In this document: piece after piece, positions 26,531-37,489 of the stretch
Layout: each line of letters begins with the position of its first letter
Numbering within the stretch: position 1 is the first letter of the stretch
From: Trichopria drosophilae
Lineage: Eukaryota; Arthropoda; Insecta; Hymenoptera; Diapriidae
Reading direction: 5' to 3'
Length of the DNA stretch: 64,000 bases
NCBI GenBank assembly: GCA_030407085.1
Contig: CM059584.1
Coordinates: 104,903,001 to 104,967,000 of the forward strand
Position numbers and translations under genes: made by a program
Notes under the pieces: model-generated
The model's database searches: none
The model's input: the letters and a program-made list of their open reading frames with translations, nothing else
What the model was told of the DNA's origin: nothing

Positions 26531-27289
26531 ATGTACTGAAAATTTTGTAAAATAAAAAATACGAAAAAACAAAATAACGAAGCAATATCACTATGAAAAG
26601 TTGTGCTTTCATAAAATATAATTCAGGATTTTTTGCAGGATATTTTAAAAAATATATTTTTTAAATAAGATTTAACTATAAATAGCAACTTTAAGATGGT
26701 TAGAAATTAAGTAAATATTAATGTACAGATGCAAGATCAGTATTTACCATGTCTGTAAAAATAACGAATCTCGTCACAATTCAAGAGTTTGCAGGAAAAT
26801 GGTAACGAGCCAAAAGTGAATATAATCACGATGGTTTTATTTATACAGGTTTTGATTACTGTCATGAGCTTCCAGTAGTTCGCTTTCGTAACAAAGAATA
26901 GTGATATCATAAAACTGTACGTTCTAAAAAAGTTTAATTAATCGGACAAAATATTTATTGTAAAAACAATATATACGTACAACAAACAAAAGATACCATA
27001 TTGCATTCGAATATTGAAATTTAATCTTAATAGAGTGAAACTGTTTGTACTCAACTGATCTGTAATTGTCTGCATCTCCACGAAATATGAAGAAACGTTT
27101 TGGAAAAACGGCCCTGGTTTAATATATTGGAACCTTAAAATATAAAACGTTTTTTCTAATGGAGATAAGATGGCGACTATTTAAAATTCCAGATCGTTTC
27201 GGCAACAATGAAGCGTTTATTTTTGCTGTGATATGGAAGTCATGAAAAAGTATGACTATATAATCCCCTTCCTTAGATATTAACCCATT
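26531..27289. other. AT-rich intergenic DNA
   Basis: Nothing recognisable apart from one AAGATGGCGACT motif near 27167. Confidence 0.4.
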
Positions 27290-28554
27290 AGGTCCCAAAA
27301 GGACAAAATTTGTATTTTAAGTTTGAGCTCAGGAAACTTTGTAAAAAAGTAAGACAATTTTTTGGAAAATATCCAACCCTACTATTTTCGGGTACGCTTT
27401 ATACGATTGAATAGTTTAAAAATTTTAAAACTTTGATTTTCAATTGTTGATTAACAATTTTTTAAAAAAAATTATGATTTTTTTATGAAAAATTGTTATT
27501 TAATAAAAAATTTGAGTGGGATGCAAATTTTTTTTACTGCCGTAAATATGCACAAAATTGCACAAAACAACTAAACTTTTCAACCAGCTTTGGATTTTTA
27601 TCGTACGATTTTTGTCAACAAAATGGCGGCCAAAAAACCGAAGCTAAAACATCCAACTTTAATTTTACTAATGTTTTTTCATTGGAGTCGTGTAAATTAC
27701 TCAATTATTTCAGTAAAACTGTACTTAAGTATAAATATTTTTCTAAAATAACTATTAAAAGGGTTAACTATGAAAAATAACGTTTTTAAGGTTTTAACAA
27801 GTCGTTTTTTATGGTTTCTCGTCATTATTTGAATAGGAACTAATGTAATAATCTGAATATCGTTGATTTTCGACATATTGGATTGTATTTTGATATTTTC
27901 AGAACAAATCTTAGTGAATCTAGTAATTTTCCCATTTTCTTCTCTTAGCCGTTATTTTTTTTTTGTTGAACAACGATGCCCGACACTTACCGCGTGGAGG
28001 TCGATGAATTCAAGTGTTTTTTTTTTTTATTTTTTTTTTTAAACCGTAAAAACATTATTTTTCATATATTTTTTACAGTTATTTTAGAAATAGTATTATA
28101 TTTAAGTATATTTTTACTGAAATGATTGAGTAACTTACATGATTCCAATGAAAAAAAAACGTCAAAACAAGTACTAAAATGAAAATTTTATTTTTAGCTT
28201 TTGTTTTTTGGCTGCCATTTTGTTAAAAAAATCGTACGATAAAAATCCAAAGCTGGTTGAAAAGTTTAGATGTTTTGTGTAATTTTGTGCATATTTGCGT
28301 CAGTAAACAAAATTTCCTTCACACTCAAATTTTGTATTAAATAAAAATTTTTATAAAAAAATCATTTTTTTTTTAAATTTTGATCAACAATGGAAAATCA
28401 AAATTTAGACAATTTTAAACCATTTTATCGTGTAGAGCGTACCCGAAAATAGTAGGGTTGGATATTTTCCAAAAGATTTTCTTACTTTTTCACAAAGTTT
28501 CCTGAGCTCAAACGTAAGTTATAAATTTTGCCGTTTTGGGACTTCATGGGTTAA
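27290..28554. mobile_element. TTAACCC...GGGTTAA foldback MITE (b)
   Basis: TTAA at 27290-27293 and 28551-28554. Arms about 27290-27800 and 28045-28554 are reverse complements: CCAACCCTACTATTTTCGGG against CCCGAAAATAGTAGGGTTGG, and TCGTACGATTTTTGTCAACA against TTAAAAAAATCGTACGA. Both arms carry an ATGGCGGC-like motif. The 95-codon ORF 27493-27780 is the left arm translated. Confidence 0.85.
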
Positions 28555-29892
28555 CCCATTAAGACCCAGGCGGACGAATTTTCAGCATCAGTTTGAACAT
28601 CGATAATTTGTATATAAACGCCTTTGGAAAAATGTTAGCTCCACTATTTCTAACGTAAAATTTTATACTCTTTCAGAATCTTTCAATAAATTTTCGATAA
28701 AATAAACCGCAAAAAAGTTATAAACGTTTTTTTAGAAAAAATCATGGTTTTTTACATTTCCATTTTCAATAAAACTCATTTTCACCACGCACTGGCGTTG
28801 GGGAACATATCTAAGGTGAAAATATCGCGTCCATGGACCCTCGCGATTAAAATGTACCATGTTTCGATTCGTAATTCAAGATTGTGGCTTCCAAAATGGC
28901 GCCTAGCAGCTAAAAATTGTTTTTAAAACTTAACAATTTTTTTGTTTGAAAACTATAGACTTTAGATAAAATTTTTTAAGAACAAAGTGCTTCGGAATGA
29001 GTCAAAAAATACCCTCAAATTTTTTTAGAACATACGGATGCAATTTTTTATTTTTCGAAAAATTAAAAAATCGGAATTTTGAAAGAAGTCATTTAAAAAA
29101 TCTGAAAAAATTTGAGAGTATTATTTAATCGATTGTAAGACATTTTTGTTCTAAGGACAATTTTTCTAAAGCTCATAGTTTTTACGAAAATAATTTATTA
29201 ACCGTAAAATTTAGAAAAGTGTAATAATTAATTTTTTTGATAACTATAGACTTTGGAGAAAGTTTCCTTATAACAAAAATGTCTTCGAATTGGTTAAAGA
29301 CACTCTCAAATTTTTTCAGATTTTTTAAATGACTTTTTTCAAAATTCCGATTTTTCGAATTTTCGAAAAATCAAAAATTGCATCCATATATTAAAAAAAA
29401 TAATTTAGGGTATTTTTTGACTCATTCCGACGCACTATTGTTCTTAAACAATTTTATCTAAAGTCTATAATTTTCAAGAAAAAAATTTGTTAAGTTTTAA
29501 AAAGAATTTTTAGCTACTAGGCGCCATTTTGGAAATCACAATCTTGAATTACGAATCGAAAAATGGTACATTTTAATCCTGAGGGTCCATGGACGCGATA
29601 TTTATACCTTAGATATGTTTCCCAACGCCAGTTCGTGGCGAAAGTAATGTTTTATTGAAAAAGGAAATGTAAAAAACCATGATTTTTTCTAAAAAAACGT
29701 TTATAACTTTTTTGCGGTTTATTTTATCGAAAATTTATTGAAAGATTCTGAAAGAGTATAAAATTTTACGTTAGAAATAGTGGAGCTAACATTTTTCCAA
29801 AGGCGTTTATATACAAATTATACAAATTTATACAAATTATCGATGTTCAAACTGATGCTGAAAATTCGTCCGTCTGGGCCTTAATGGGTTAA
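28551..29892. mobile_element. TTAACCC...GGGTTAA foldback MITE (c), giant palindrome
   Basis: Shares the TTAA at 28551-28554 with element (b) and ends with TTAA at 29889-29892. The left start CCCATTAAGACCCAGGCGGA is mirrored by a right end GTCCGTCTGGGCCTTAATGG. The arms are each about 640-650 bp and meet around 29190-29230, so nearly the whole 1.34 kb is one palindrome. No coding capacity. Confidence 0.85.
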
Positions 29893-30208
29893 GATCAGAT
29901 ATTCATCGAATCTCAATCGCTACGATATTTATCGTACGCGCAGTACTATCGACAATATTTCGCGAAAAATCGTATATTGAAACATAACTCAGATGCGAGT
30001 AATTCCTACAGTTTGTCCCCCGATGAACTAACGTATAAAAGCTTGCACAAGGAAAGCGTACAAATCATAGATTTTCAATAGAGCAGTTTTTATTTTTCAA
30101 GGACCTTTCATAGAAGGTGCATTTATGTATGTACATATGAGACTTACAAAGAAAATGTTAACGTATCGTCAACTATGAGCGTGATATGTTGCAGTACGTA
30201 ATTCGTAA
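29893..30208. other. Spacer between foldback (c) and the Transib-like element
   Basis: About 315 bp of unique-looking sequence; no gene seen. It ends in the CGTCG target site. Confidence 0.4.
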
Positions 30209-30295
30209 CGTCGCACACAGGCGCAGCGGACCCAAATCTCTGGTCAAAAGTCAAGGAAGCTCCGTAATCGATCAAATGTTTCTGTATATAGGTTT

Positions 30296-30660
30296 TCAAG
30301 GTCGCTGATTACGAATCTGAAGTCAGATTTTGAAAATTCAAGATGGCGGATCCAAGATGGCCGACGAAAACGCGAAAAATAACCCAAATTTGATGAAACT
30401 GATTTCTCGGGGGTTTTCGGGGTCGCTGATTACGAATCTGAAGTCAGATTTTGAAAATACAAAATGGCGGATCCAAGATGGCCGACGCAAAAGCGAAAAA
30501 TAACCCAAACTTGAAGAAATTGGTTTCTCGGGGGTTTTCGGTGTCGCTGATTACGAATCTGATGTCAGAATTTGAAAATTCAAAATGGCGGATCCAAGAT
30601 GGCCAACGGAAATTTGAAAATTTACTTGATCGAGATAAAACTGGGTATTCTATGTAGTCT
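30296..30660. repeat. Three tandem 121-bp units with AAAATGGCGGATCCAAGATGG-type motif
   Basis: Units begin GTCGCTGATTACGAATCTGA at 30301, 30422 and 30543 (period 121). Each carries GTCAG-TTTTGAAAATTCA, ATGGCGGATCCAAGATGGCC and a TTCTCGGGGGTTTTCG block. Located inside the Transib-like element, downstream of its transposase gene. The 68-codon ORF is the repeat translated. Confidence 0.9.
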
Positions 30661-30824
30661 GAATTTTGAATTATAAGTCTGAGGTCAGATGTTAATTACT
30701 ATTAAAAAATTAACAATAATTAAATTAATAAATATTAAATGTCAACGTTGGGTTAGCAATAAAATATTAACAAATTTTCGTATAATAAATAATGTATTTA
30801 ACTTTTTCCAAATGCGTACATAAG

Positions 30825-33233
30825 TCAGTCAGACTCAGTTTCAGAGGCAGACTCGCTAACTTCATCATCTCCATCATGATCATGTTCAAAAAGTTCTGTC
30901 AGAACGCGATTACCTGGATTCGGGCATAGTAGCAATTGCAATGTATCGGAAGAAAGTGATTTTCCTTCTTTTGGTCGTATATTACAATAACTTGTGATGA
31001 CTGGATCCGATGATATGAGAAGCCTATTAAAAATATCCGACATGGATTTTCTCCGGGAAGTTTTTTGAGCGTGGTGTAATCGGTAGTTTTTTATGTCCTT
31101 ATTCCTCGATTCTTGGGCATCTTCCAACAGCTGACCAATTGGTAACGGTGCCCATTCGATAATTTGGTATCCATGGATTAAGATTTTGTGTACTGCAGTG
31201 GGCATCTTGTACCAGGCATAGAGTTCCACAAATTGTCTCGCGATATCTTCACAGTACACTTTAAAACGAGGGACGTCTACCGCATAGCCGCTTGCCAATA
31301 CTTGTAAAATGACGTGACATCTATGAATTAAATCTTCATCTACTCCAAGGATACGAGCAGACACTGAAGAATTTTGAAAAAAACGACGAGCAGTATTGTC
31401 ATCATTACTACTGCCAAATCCTTGTTTAGGGTAGTCGACTTGAAGTCCTAACTCGTCATGAAATCCTTTTTGAATAATTTTTTTACGTTGAGCGGCATTA
31501 TCCTTTTCACTCTGTTTTCGTGCTTGCCAAATGTAAAAACATTTCAAAAAATCTAATCCACGCATGCAATGATGATATTCCAAATCGAAGATTGGCAGTA
31601 TTTATTGGTCGTTGTATCATTTTATCGATGCTATTAAATTCTTTTGATATTGCACCACACAGATGGCAACGCATTGAGGATGTAGTGTCTGTTAATGCAT
31701 TAATTACCTTACCATCTACCATGGTTAAAAATAACTCATAGTTTATTTCAATTTCTTTTCCGTCGATGACTGTACATAATGGTTGTAGATCAGGAATCTG
31801 ATCATTAACATACTTTTCTTCTGCTTTTGTTACTTCTGTTGTTTCATGGAGAAACTGTAACCTGAGTGGTGAGCAGTATCGAGGAGATGAAGGTCGTGGG
31901 TTTTTCCAAATTATCGTTTCTGCATTGTTCGAATGTCTGGCTACTAATTGCAAGGGGACAACGGATGTAAAAAAACACTGCCATCTGAAGCTCCAGCAGT
32001 AGTAAATTTTTGTTTATATTGACTCTGACCCGAGCTTCCATCACATCCCCACTTTATTAGGAGTGTTATTTTACCGACAGTTTCTTGTGATAACGATTTT
32101 ATCACATCGTTCTGTACTTGCAACAATCTCTGCGAAATACGATGTAATAGTGACTGCAGTTTCACTTCTGCGCTTACCTCGGTAACTATGATATCATTGG
32201 GATAACATCGTTTTTTTGCTTCTTCTATTTTTTTGTACGATGGCAAAAAAACAGTACCGTATTTCTTTTGCAAATTCCGAATATTTTGGTAAGCATTTCG
32301 AGTTAATTTGGAGGTAATGATGAAAGCAAGCGCTTCATCTGGGCATACCTCCTTTTTAACTGGAGCCAGACTTGCTTCATATGCCAACTTGTATTTAGAA
32401 GCACGTGTCGGTGATCCCGTAGTAACTTCTCGAAGAATGTTTGCAGCTGCATGCGATCCCGAAGAACGAAGGCTCATTTCAGTAACGAATGTCAACTCTG
32501 AAGTGGTATGTTGTTGACGCATTTCTGCGGTTCTTCGTCTTTTGGTACGGTCACTTGACTTTTCAAATTCAGACGAAGGCCGACCCATTGCAGCACGTGA
32601 CGTTGACGGTTGTTCTGAGATGCTATGCGTAACAGACCTTTTACGTAAGGACGTTGAATCATTCTGAAAAAGTGGAAATATAAATACATAATAAATTGAT
32701 AAATACATGCAGGATAGGATTAGCCTTTAATCTATTGATTTCTGTGTGCCACCATGGCCTCGATATTTTCTCATTTTGTTGCAACCAAATGTCAAATTAT
32801 TTCACATCCAAAATATACAAGAAAAAACTTTTACCCACTTGTATCGTAATATACTATTTTGGATTAATCTATGAATTTTTTATGGGTTTCTCGATGAAAT
32901 GGGGAAATATCAATAAAATAAGGGCCACCGTGATACACGATTCCCATATTGATATTGACAATAGTTTACCTGAATTGTAAATGATGAATCCAGCCACTGT
33001 CTATTTTTTTTTTATAAATGTGTCGATCTTTCGGTGCGATTCATTAAATCTACTTTTCAGATTGCCCAGCAATTTTCTAACATCTCCTACTGATTTAGCA
33101 GAAATGATGAAATTTCTTTTTGTTTTTGAAATTTCTGCTACTAAAGTTGAAATTTGCACGCAGACTTTGTCATGCATTACAGGCTTTATAATGTTGTACA
33201 CATCCTGCTTTTTGCATACGAAATCGCCAGAGT
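30825..33233 (-). pseudogene. RAG1-core-like (Transib-type) transposase, two visible exons, broken
   Basis: Exon 33233-32970 (acceptor TTCTTGCAG, donor CAG|GTAAAC) joins exon 32663-30825 (acceptor TTTTTCAG) in phase 0. Visible blocks are GRPSSEFEKSSDRTKRRRT; WGCDGSSGQSQYK with the probable first catalytic Asp (codon 32042-32040); TMVDGKVINALTD with the likely second Asp (31716-31714); a zinc-type MRCHLCGA; LHAWIRFFE; and an MPTAVHKILIHG...AQESRNKDIK region where Glu (31112-31110) aligns in position with RAG1 Glu962 in its ESGNK context. Three breaks: a one-base shift in a 10-base A run in exon 1 (about 33005-33014), one in a T run near 31965, and a short deletion with frame change near 31535. 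The breaks indicate a pseudogene; two lie in homopolymers, so assembly error is possible for those. Confidence 0.8.
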
Positions 33234-33625
33234 CTGCAAGAAAGTTGAAAACTAGTAAGAACTACATTTTGTATAATCCAATACAAGTAATGTAATATTG
33301 TAAATAATAAATATCTTTATTTCCTTAATAATACACAAATCACGAAAAAGCGCATTTTTGACAATCGTTACATAACAATAATGAAGTATACAGTAATTAT
33401 TACATTACTAAAATGCTTGCAGAATTCGATTCCAAGAAAAGCGCAAGTTCAAACTTGGTAGTTTGTTTCAGTATTTTTTTATCTACAACTTAACGTTCAG
33501 TATTTTCCCGGCACTCCCCGGATCATAACTTTTTTTAATATTTATGAACTATTTTGAGGTTAAACTTTGGCGGGACTTTTCAGAGTTATTAAAATTGAAA
33601 TTAATTTATATTATCGTATAATTAA

Positions 33626-34180
33626 TTATACGAAAAAATCATCGCTTTCCTCTTCAAAACGGGCCACAACTTTGGTCGCACATTCCACGCGCCGCTTCAT
33701 GTGGTCTTCGGTCAGCTGTTTCGGCACCCATCGGGCAGAAACTTTGTGATACTGCAAGTTGTTCACAAGGATATGACGGATTGTTTCGCTGCTACACACT
33801 CCTCCAAGCTTCTCTTCCAAGTCCCTAATTGTCGCACGGCGGTTTTTGAGCATTTCTGCCTCCACTGCTTGAACAATCGCATCCGAGACCGACGGTCGGC
33901 CACTTCTCTCCTCGTCGTGAACATTAGTGCGCCCGGAATTGAACTCGCGGCTCCACTTACGCACGTTTTTTATGTCCATACACTTTTCCCCGTAAACTTC
34001 AACTAGTTGACGATGGATTTCAATAGGTGTCACCTTTTTCGCACTCAAAAAACGTATTACAGAACGCAATTCGCACTTGGACGCTGACGCGAGGGGTACC
34101 TCCATCGTTGACGGCTGCTCAGCCCAGGTCGGGGAAGCCTCACCCAGCAGCAAAGTGGTAGTGGGGGAACCAAGGAACAC
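33626..34180 (-). CDS. Mariner-type HTH DNA-binding protein (N-terminal transposase region only)
   Basis: 184 codons, intact. Residues about 38-90 form the Mos1-like first HTH (RSVIRFLSAKKVTPIEIHRQ, then NVRKWSREFNSGRT), followed by the RSGRPS linker and a second HTH (RATIRDLEEKLGG, SSETIRHIL). It ends at ARFEEESDDFFV, just before the place where mariner transposases begin the catalytic domain (first DDE/D Asp). No catalytic part was found downstream in any frame, and no mariner inverted repeats. Met26 is an alternative start, nearer the conserved region. GC content is well above that of the flanks. It lies inside the Transib-like element, upstream of and co-oriented with its transposase. It could be a truncated mariner insertion, a captured DNA-binding module, or an upstream exon of the transposase gene. 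Confidence 0.75.
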   Translation of the reverse strand: MFLGSPTTTLLLGEASPTWAEQPSTMEVPLASASKCELRSVIRFLSAKKVTPIEIHRQLVEVYGEKCMDIKNVRKWSREFNSGRTNVHDEERSGRPSVSDAIVQAVEAEMLKNRRATIRDLEEKLGGVCSSETIRHILVNNLQYHKVSARWVPKQLTEDHMKRRVECATKVVARFEEESDDFFV

Positions 34181-34547
34181 GGCGGTGTTGCCAGATTTCG
34201 CCTATCGCGTGATCCGGTGAAGTTGCAGCGTTGGAGACCTTACTTTATTGTCAGCCCTCGTATTGTACATACCTTCATTACAAGATTCCATGGTTAAAAT
34301 TACTGCAATGTCACAAGCGTAGCACACAACGGTTTCCGTACGTCGCACGACCCGTAACGCACTTCTGAAAGCGGCAACTTCGACTGAGCAGGTATAAACA
34401 GGTTTACCACTGACGACCCTCGGCTCTTCGGAATCTCATACAGTATACACTTCTATACAATTTACCATAGTACTACAGCCGTTTCTACGACTTTCACACT
34501 TCAGACTAATGGCCAGAGATTTGGGTTCGCTGCGCCAGTGTGCGTCG

Positions 34548-36256
34548 GCTGCTAAATGCGAGGAAATTATTTATAGCGTTATTAAGTACTTGATTCGTGA
34601 CATCCCCTTTTTAGAAAGGGCTTGTGAAAGTTTAAATATTGTTGGAAGGTATGCTGTAAAGTTAGCCCTCTCTATGCCGTAGGAATGGATGTCACGAATC
34701 AACTGTTACAATTTTAGTATCTACATCAATGTTTAGTAACGATGATAGAAAGTGAATATATGAAAATGTATATTTTGTATCGACAATGTGAAAGAGAAGA
34801 ATGAAAATAAATTTTTTCTGACTGCTATTTATATGCTAGCGTTTATAATTATTTACCTTAAATCGATGTTAGTCTTAGGAGAGCGACAGATCTTAACACG
34901 AATAGACTTCTTTTCAAGACTCCAACAACACAAGTTATCATAATTTAATTGTTAAACCATCTACACAGAATTATCTCAACAAATCATCTCTTTCAATGTT
35001 TCATACTTTAATATAAACGTCACGTGACAATACCTATTATTCATAGCCGTTCCTTAATAACTTCTCGTTCTATGTTTTTCTCAAAATTTTTAAATTTCTG
35101 ATTTATCATATTTCATTGACTTTTAGTTCGACAAAATGTTTATAAACAATTATTTAAAACAAGAACGACAATGATTATGGTTACGGATTTTTTTTCTTAT
35201 TTCTACAACTTTTACACACATTATTTCATCTATTACATATCCAAGCAAACAAATTGATATTTTTAACTTTATCACAATTAAGTTTTCTCACACTTTGAAC
35301 GCACTAGCGAGTCCAAACGGACTTGTCGGTCGACTAAAAATTAAAAATTGAAGGGATTTCAACACTCTCTGAAAGTACTTAAATGCTTGAATGTTTCTTA
35401 TAGATAATCGCTAGTCTCAAGAATTATGAAGTATACAATGTATTCTAGAATAGTTAGAAATCGTTTTCCATTGACTCCATGAATATCAACAAGTGCCGTT
35501 TCATAAAAATTGAACTATTACAAATTCATTCTTGACATTTATAATTAGTGTGCTTTGCATTAGACTCCATAATTTTACGTAATCTCTAAGAGTTTTCATC
35601 TTTAATATAAAACAGCACATTTATCTGTTTTATCTAAACGTTTGTAATTTAGTAAAAATGATCTTGTTTTAATTTTTAATTTTACAATGTTATTTCGAAC
35701 ATTCCGAATAAAACTAAAATAAGTTCATAAATTTTTGGTGATTTGGAATTTATAAAACAAAAACTATTTCAGCGGATTTTTTGTTTAATGTTTTATAGTT
35801 AAAAAATATAAATCTTTATGCTATAGTGAATGTAATTTACTTATACTGTTACAAAAATATCGTAATGTCCTTTAATTATGGACGCTTATCGACTTATTGT
35901 ATGCAGAGTGCTAAAAATGCTCGTTGAATCTTAATCATACTTTTTTTTCTAAATTAACAACTTTAACTGCTTTTTGACAAATCTTTAAGAATATATCTTT
36001 AAAAAATGTTATACCTTTCGTATAATTCGAGATTACAAGCCTGCAGAAAGTTATAATTACTTAGTATTCCAAAAACCTATGTAAAACAATTAACAAAATC
36101 GTGGAATGGCAGTCGAGCTGCAAATGTAATTACCAAACAAACAAACGAAACTTTTTTATGTTATTTAATTGCATGACACTGAACATAAAGGGGGTATAAA
36201 GATTTCTGATAATCCTTTAATTTATGGTCAGCTACTCGTTTTTCGTGCCTGTTTAC
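34548..36256. other. AT-rich intergenic DNA
   Basis: About 1.7 kb without any open frame of note, repeat or recognised signal. Confidence 0.45.
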
Positions 36257-36655
36257 CGTAGAGTCTCGCTGTACTAGCGCCCTCTAGATTGACGTGACGC
36301 TGTCCCACTGTATTGACACTTGGAATATTTATTGTACGTAAATTTTTCTTATATTTCAATGATTTTGTTATTTAATACACTTTTAAGGTGTATCCTCAAT
36401 GTTGATTATTCCCTCCTTCGACATTCCGAACCTTCTTTCGAGAAGAGTTTTACCATTGACAGAAGATCTGTTTGCAATTTGTTATTTACACATGTGTTAA
36501 ACTAATTAAAGCAGAGAAGACGAGTGTGTATCGTCACGAACGTCACGTGATTGCAGCGTAAATGGCAAAGCGATGCTTCTCCTACTTTCGCCAATCCAGT
36601 GAGACTCGAGGAGAAGGTTCGGAAGCGACTATGTCAATACAGCGAGACTCTACTA
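36257..36655. mobile_element. MITE with TAGAGTCTCGCTGTA inverted ends
   Basis: GTAGAGTCTCGCTGTACTAG at 36258 is mirrored by TACAGCGAGACTCTAC at about 36638-36653. TA occurs at both boundaries. Interior blocks CATTCCGAACCTTCTTTCGA and GAGGAGAAGGTTCGGAA are also complementary. About 395 bp, no gene; the 61-codon ORF 36320-36505 is not credible. Confidence 0.65.
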
Positions 36656-37489
36656 TACTTCTACGTATTATTATTATTATTATTACTTGTAAAAGAGATT
36701 TAAAATAATTGATGAACCAATTATTCAGAAATTTCTTGTAGAATGGTGGAATAATAAAATAGTCATTATGGCTCAGTTGTAATTTCTATTTTTTATTAGC
36801 AAAAGGATTTTTTTTGCACAAAATGAGAAAAGCGGGTACGTAAAATTCAGCTCAGTTTTTCGAGTAAATAGATTTTTTTTTTATTTTTGAACGATATCTT
36901 TCCTGCTATTCTTAAGTGTGCTCTATCCATTCCCGATGAGAAAATTGCAACAACAAAAACGATTGTTTATACACAAATTTTGCAAAATAAAATAAAAATG
37001 TCATGATTTTTAGGTATTCTTTTTTAATTTTTCACGATTTCTCCATTAAAACAGGTTATAAATCAATGAATTCTCTATTTCAAGGCGGTATGGATTCTGC
37101 ATAAATTTGTTTCGTTCCGTGGGTATATTATTCATGTCTAACAATCGGGATCGCTTTTGATGTATGCATTTCACTTATTATAACTCGTTTCAGTGGAGAA
37201 AATCGTGAAAAATAAAAAAAATACCTAAACACCATGGTATTTTTATTTTATTTTGCAAAATTTGTATATAGGCGCTAGTTTAAACTAAAAACACGTGCTT
37301 TTTTGCTTAAATTTAATTAGCCTTATAAACGCTTTAGTTTAAACAACTTGATTATAAACTTGTCTGCCAATATCTTTTTCGGCAAATTCTCAATTTTGAA
37401 ATATAAATTTGAGCTTGTGCAAAATAGTGAAGCCAGCTTTTTGGGCATTATATCTTCCTAACCTCAAAGTCGATAGATTATAATACATA
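36656..37489 (+). other. AT-rich DNA, possible LINE 5' UTR at its right end
   Basis: No gene. The 5' boundary of the LINE that starts coding at 37490 cannot be placed. AAACATACC-type text around 37010-37250 includes an imperfect inverted repeat (TTTTCACGATTTCTCC at about 37036 against GAGAAAATCGTGAAAAAT at about 37196). Confidence 0.4.

Larger units (their letters stand above)
30209..34547 (-). mobile_element. Transib/RAG1-superfamily DNA transposon with TIRs and 5-bp target duplication
   Basis: Element 30214-34542 (4.33 kb). The left terminal inverted repeat starts CACACAGGCGCAGCGGACCC at 30214. The right end at 34542, read inward, starts CACACTGGCGCAGCGAACCC; the match covers about 30 bp with two mismatches. 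CGTCG lies directly outside both ends (30209-30213 and 34543-34547). Family knowledge: Transib elements make 5-bp GC-rich duplications and have TIRs beginning CAC, like the heptamer of V(D)J signals. The interior carries a decayed RAG1-core-like gene and a mariner-type HTH ORF, both on the minus strand, plus a three-unit minisatellite. Duplication, TIR and gene content agree, so identification is strong; the assignment to Transib proper rather than a sister RAG1-like lineage is less certain. Confidence 0.88.

Noticed and set aside
30214..30243. Reading the TIR as starting at CGCACAC
   Set aside because: Starting at CAC leaves an exact CGTCG on both sides, whereas earlier starts would absorb the duplication into the repeat.
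33626..34180. Full mariner transposase gene
   Set aside because: Only the HTH region is present; no catalytic D-D-D residues or mariner ends were found around it.
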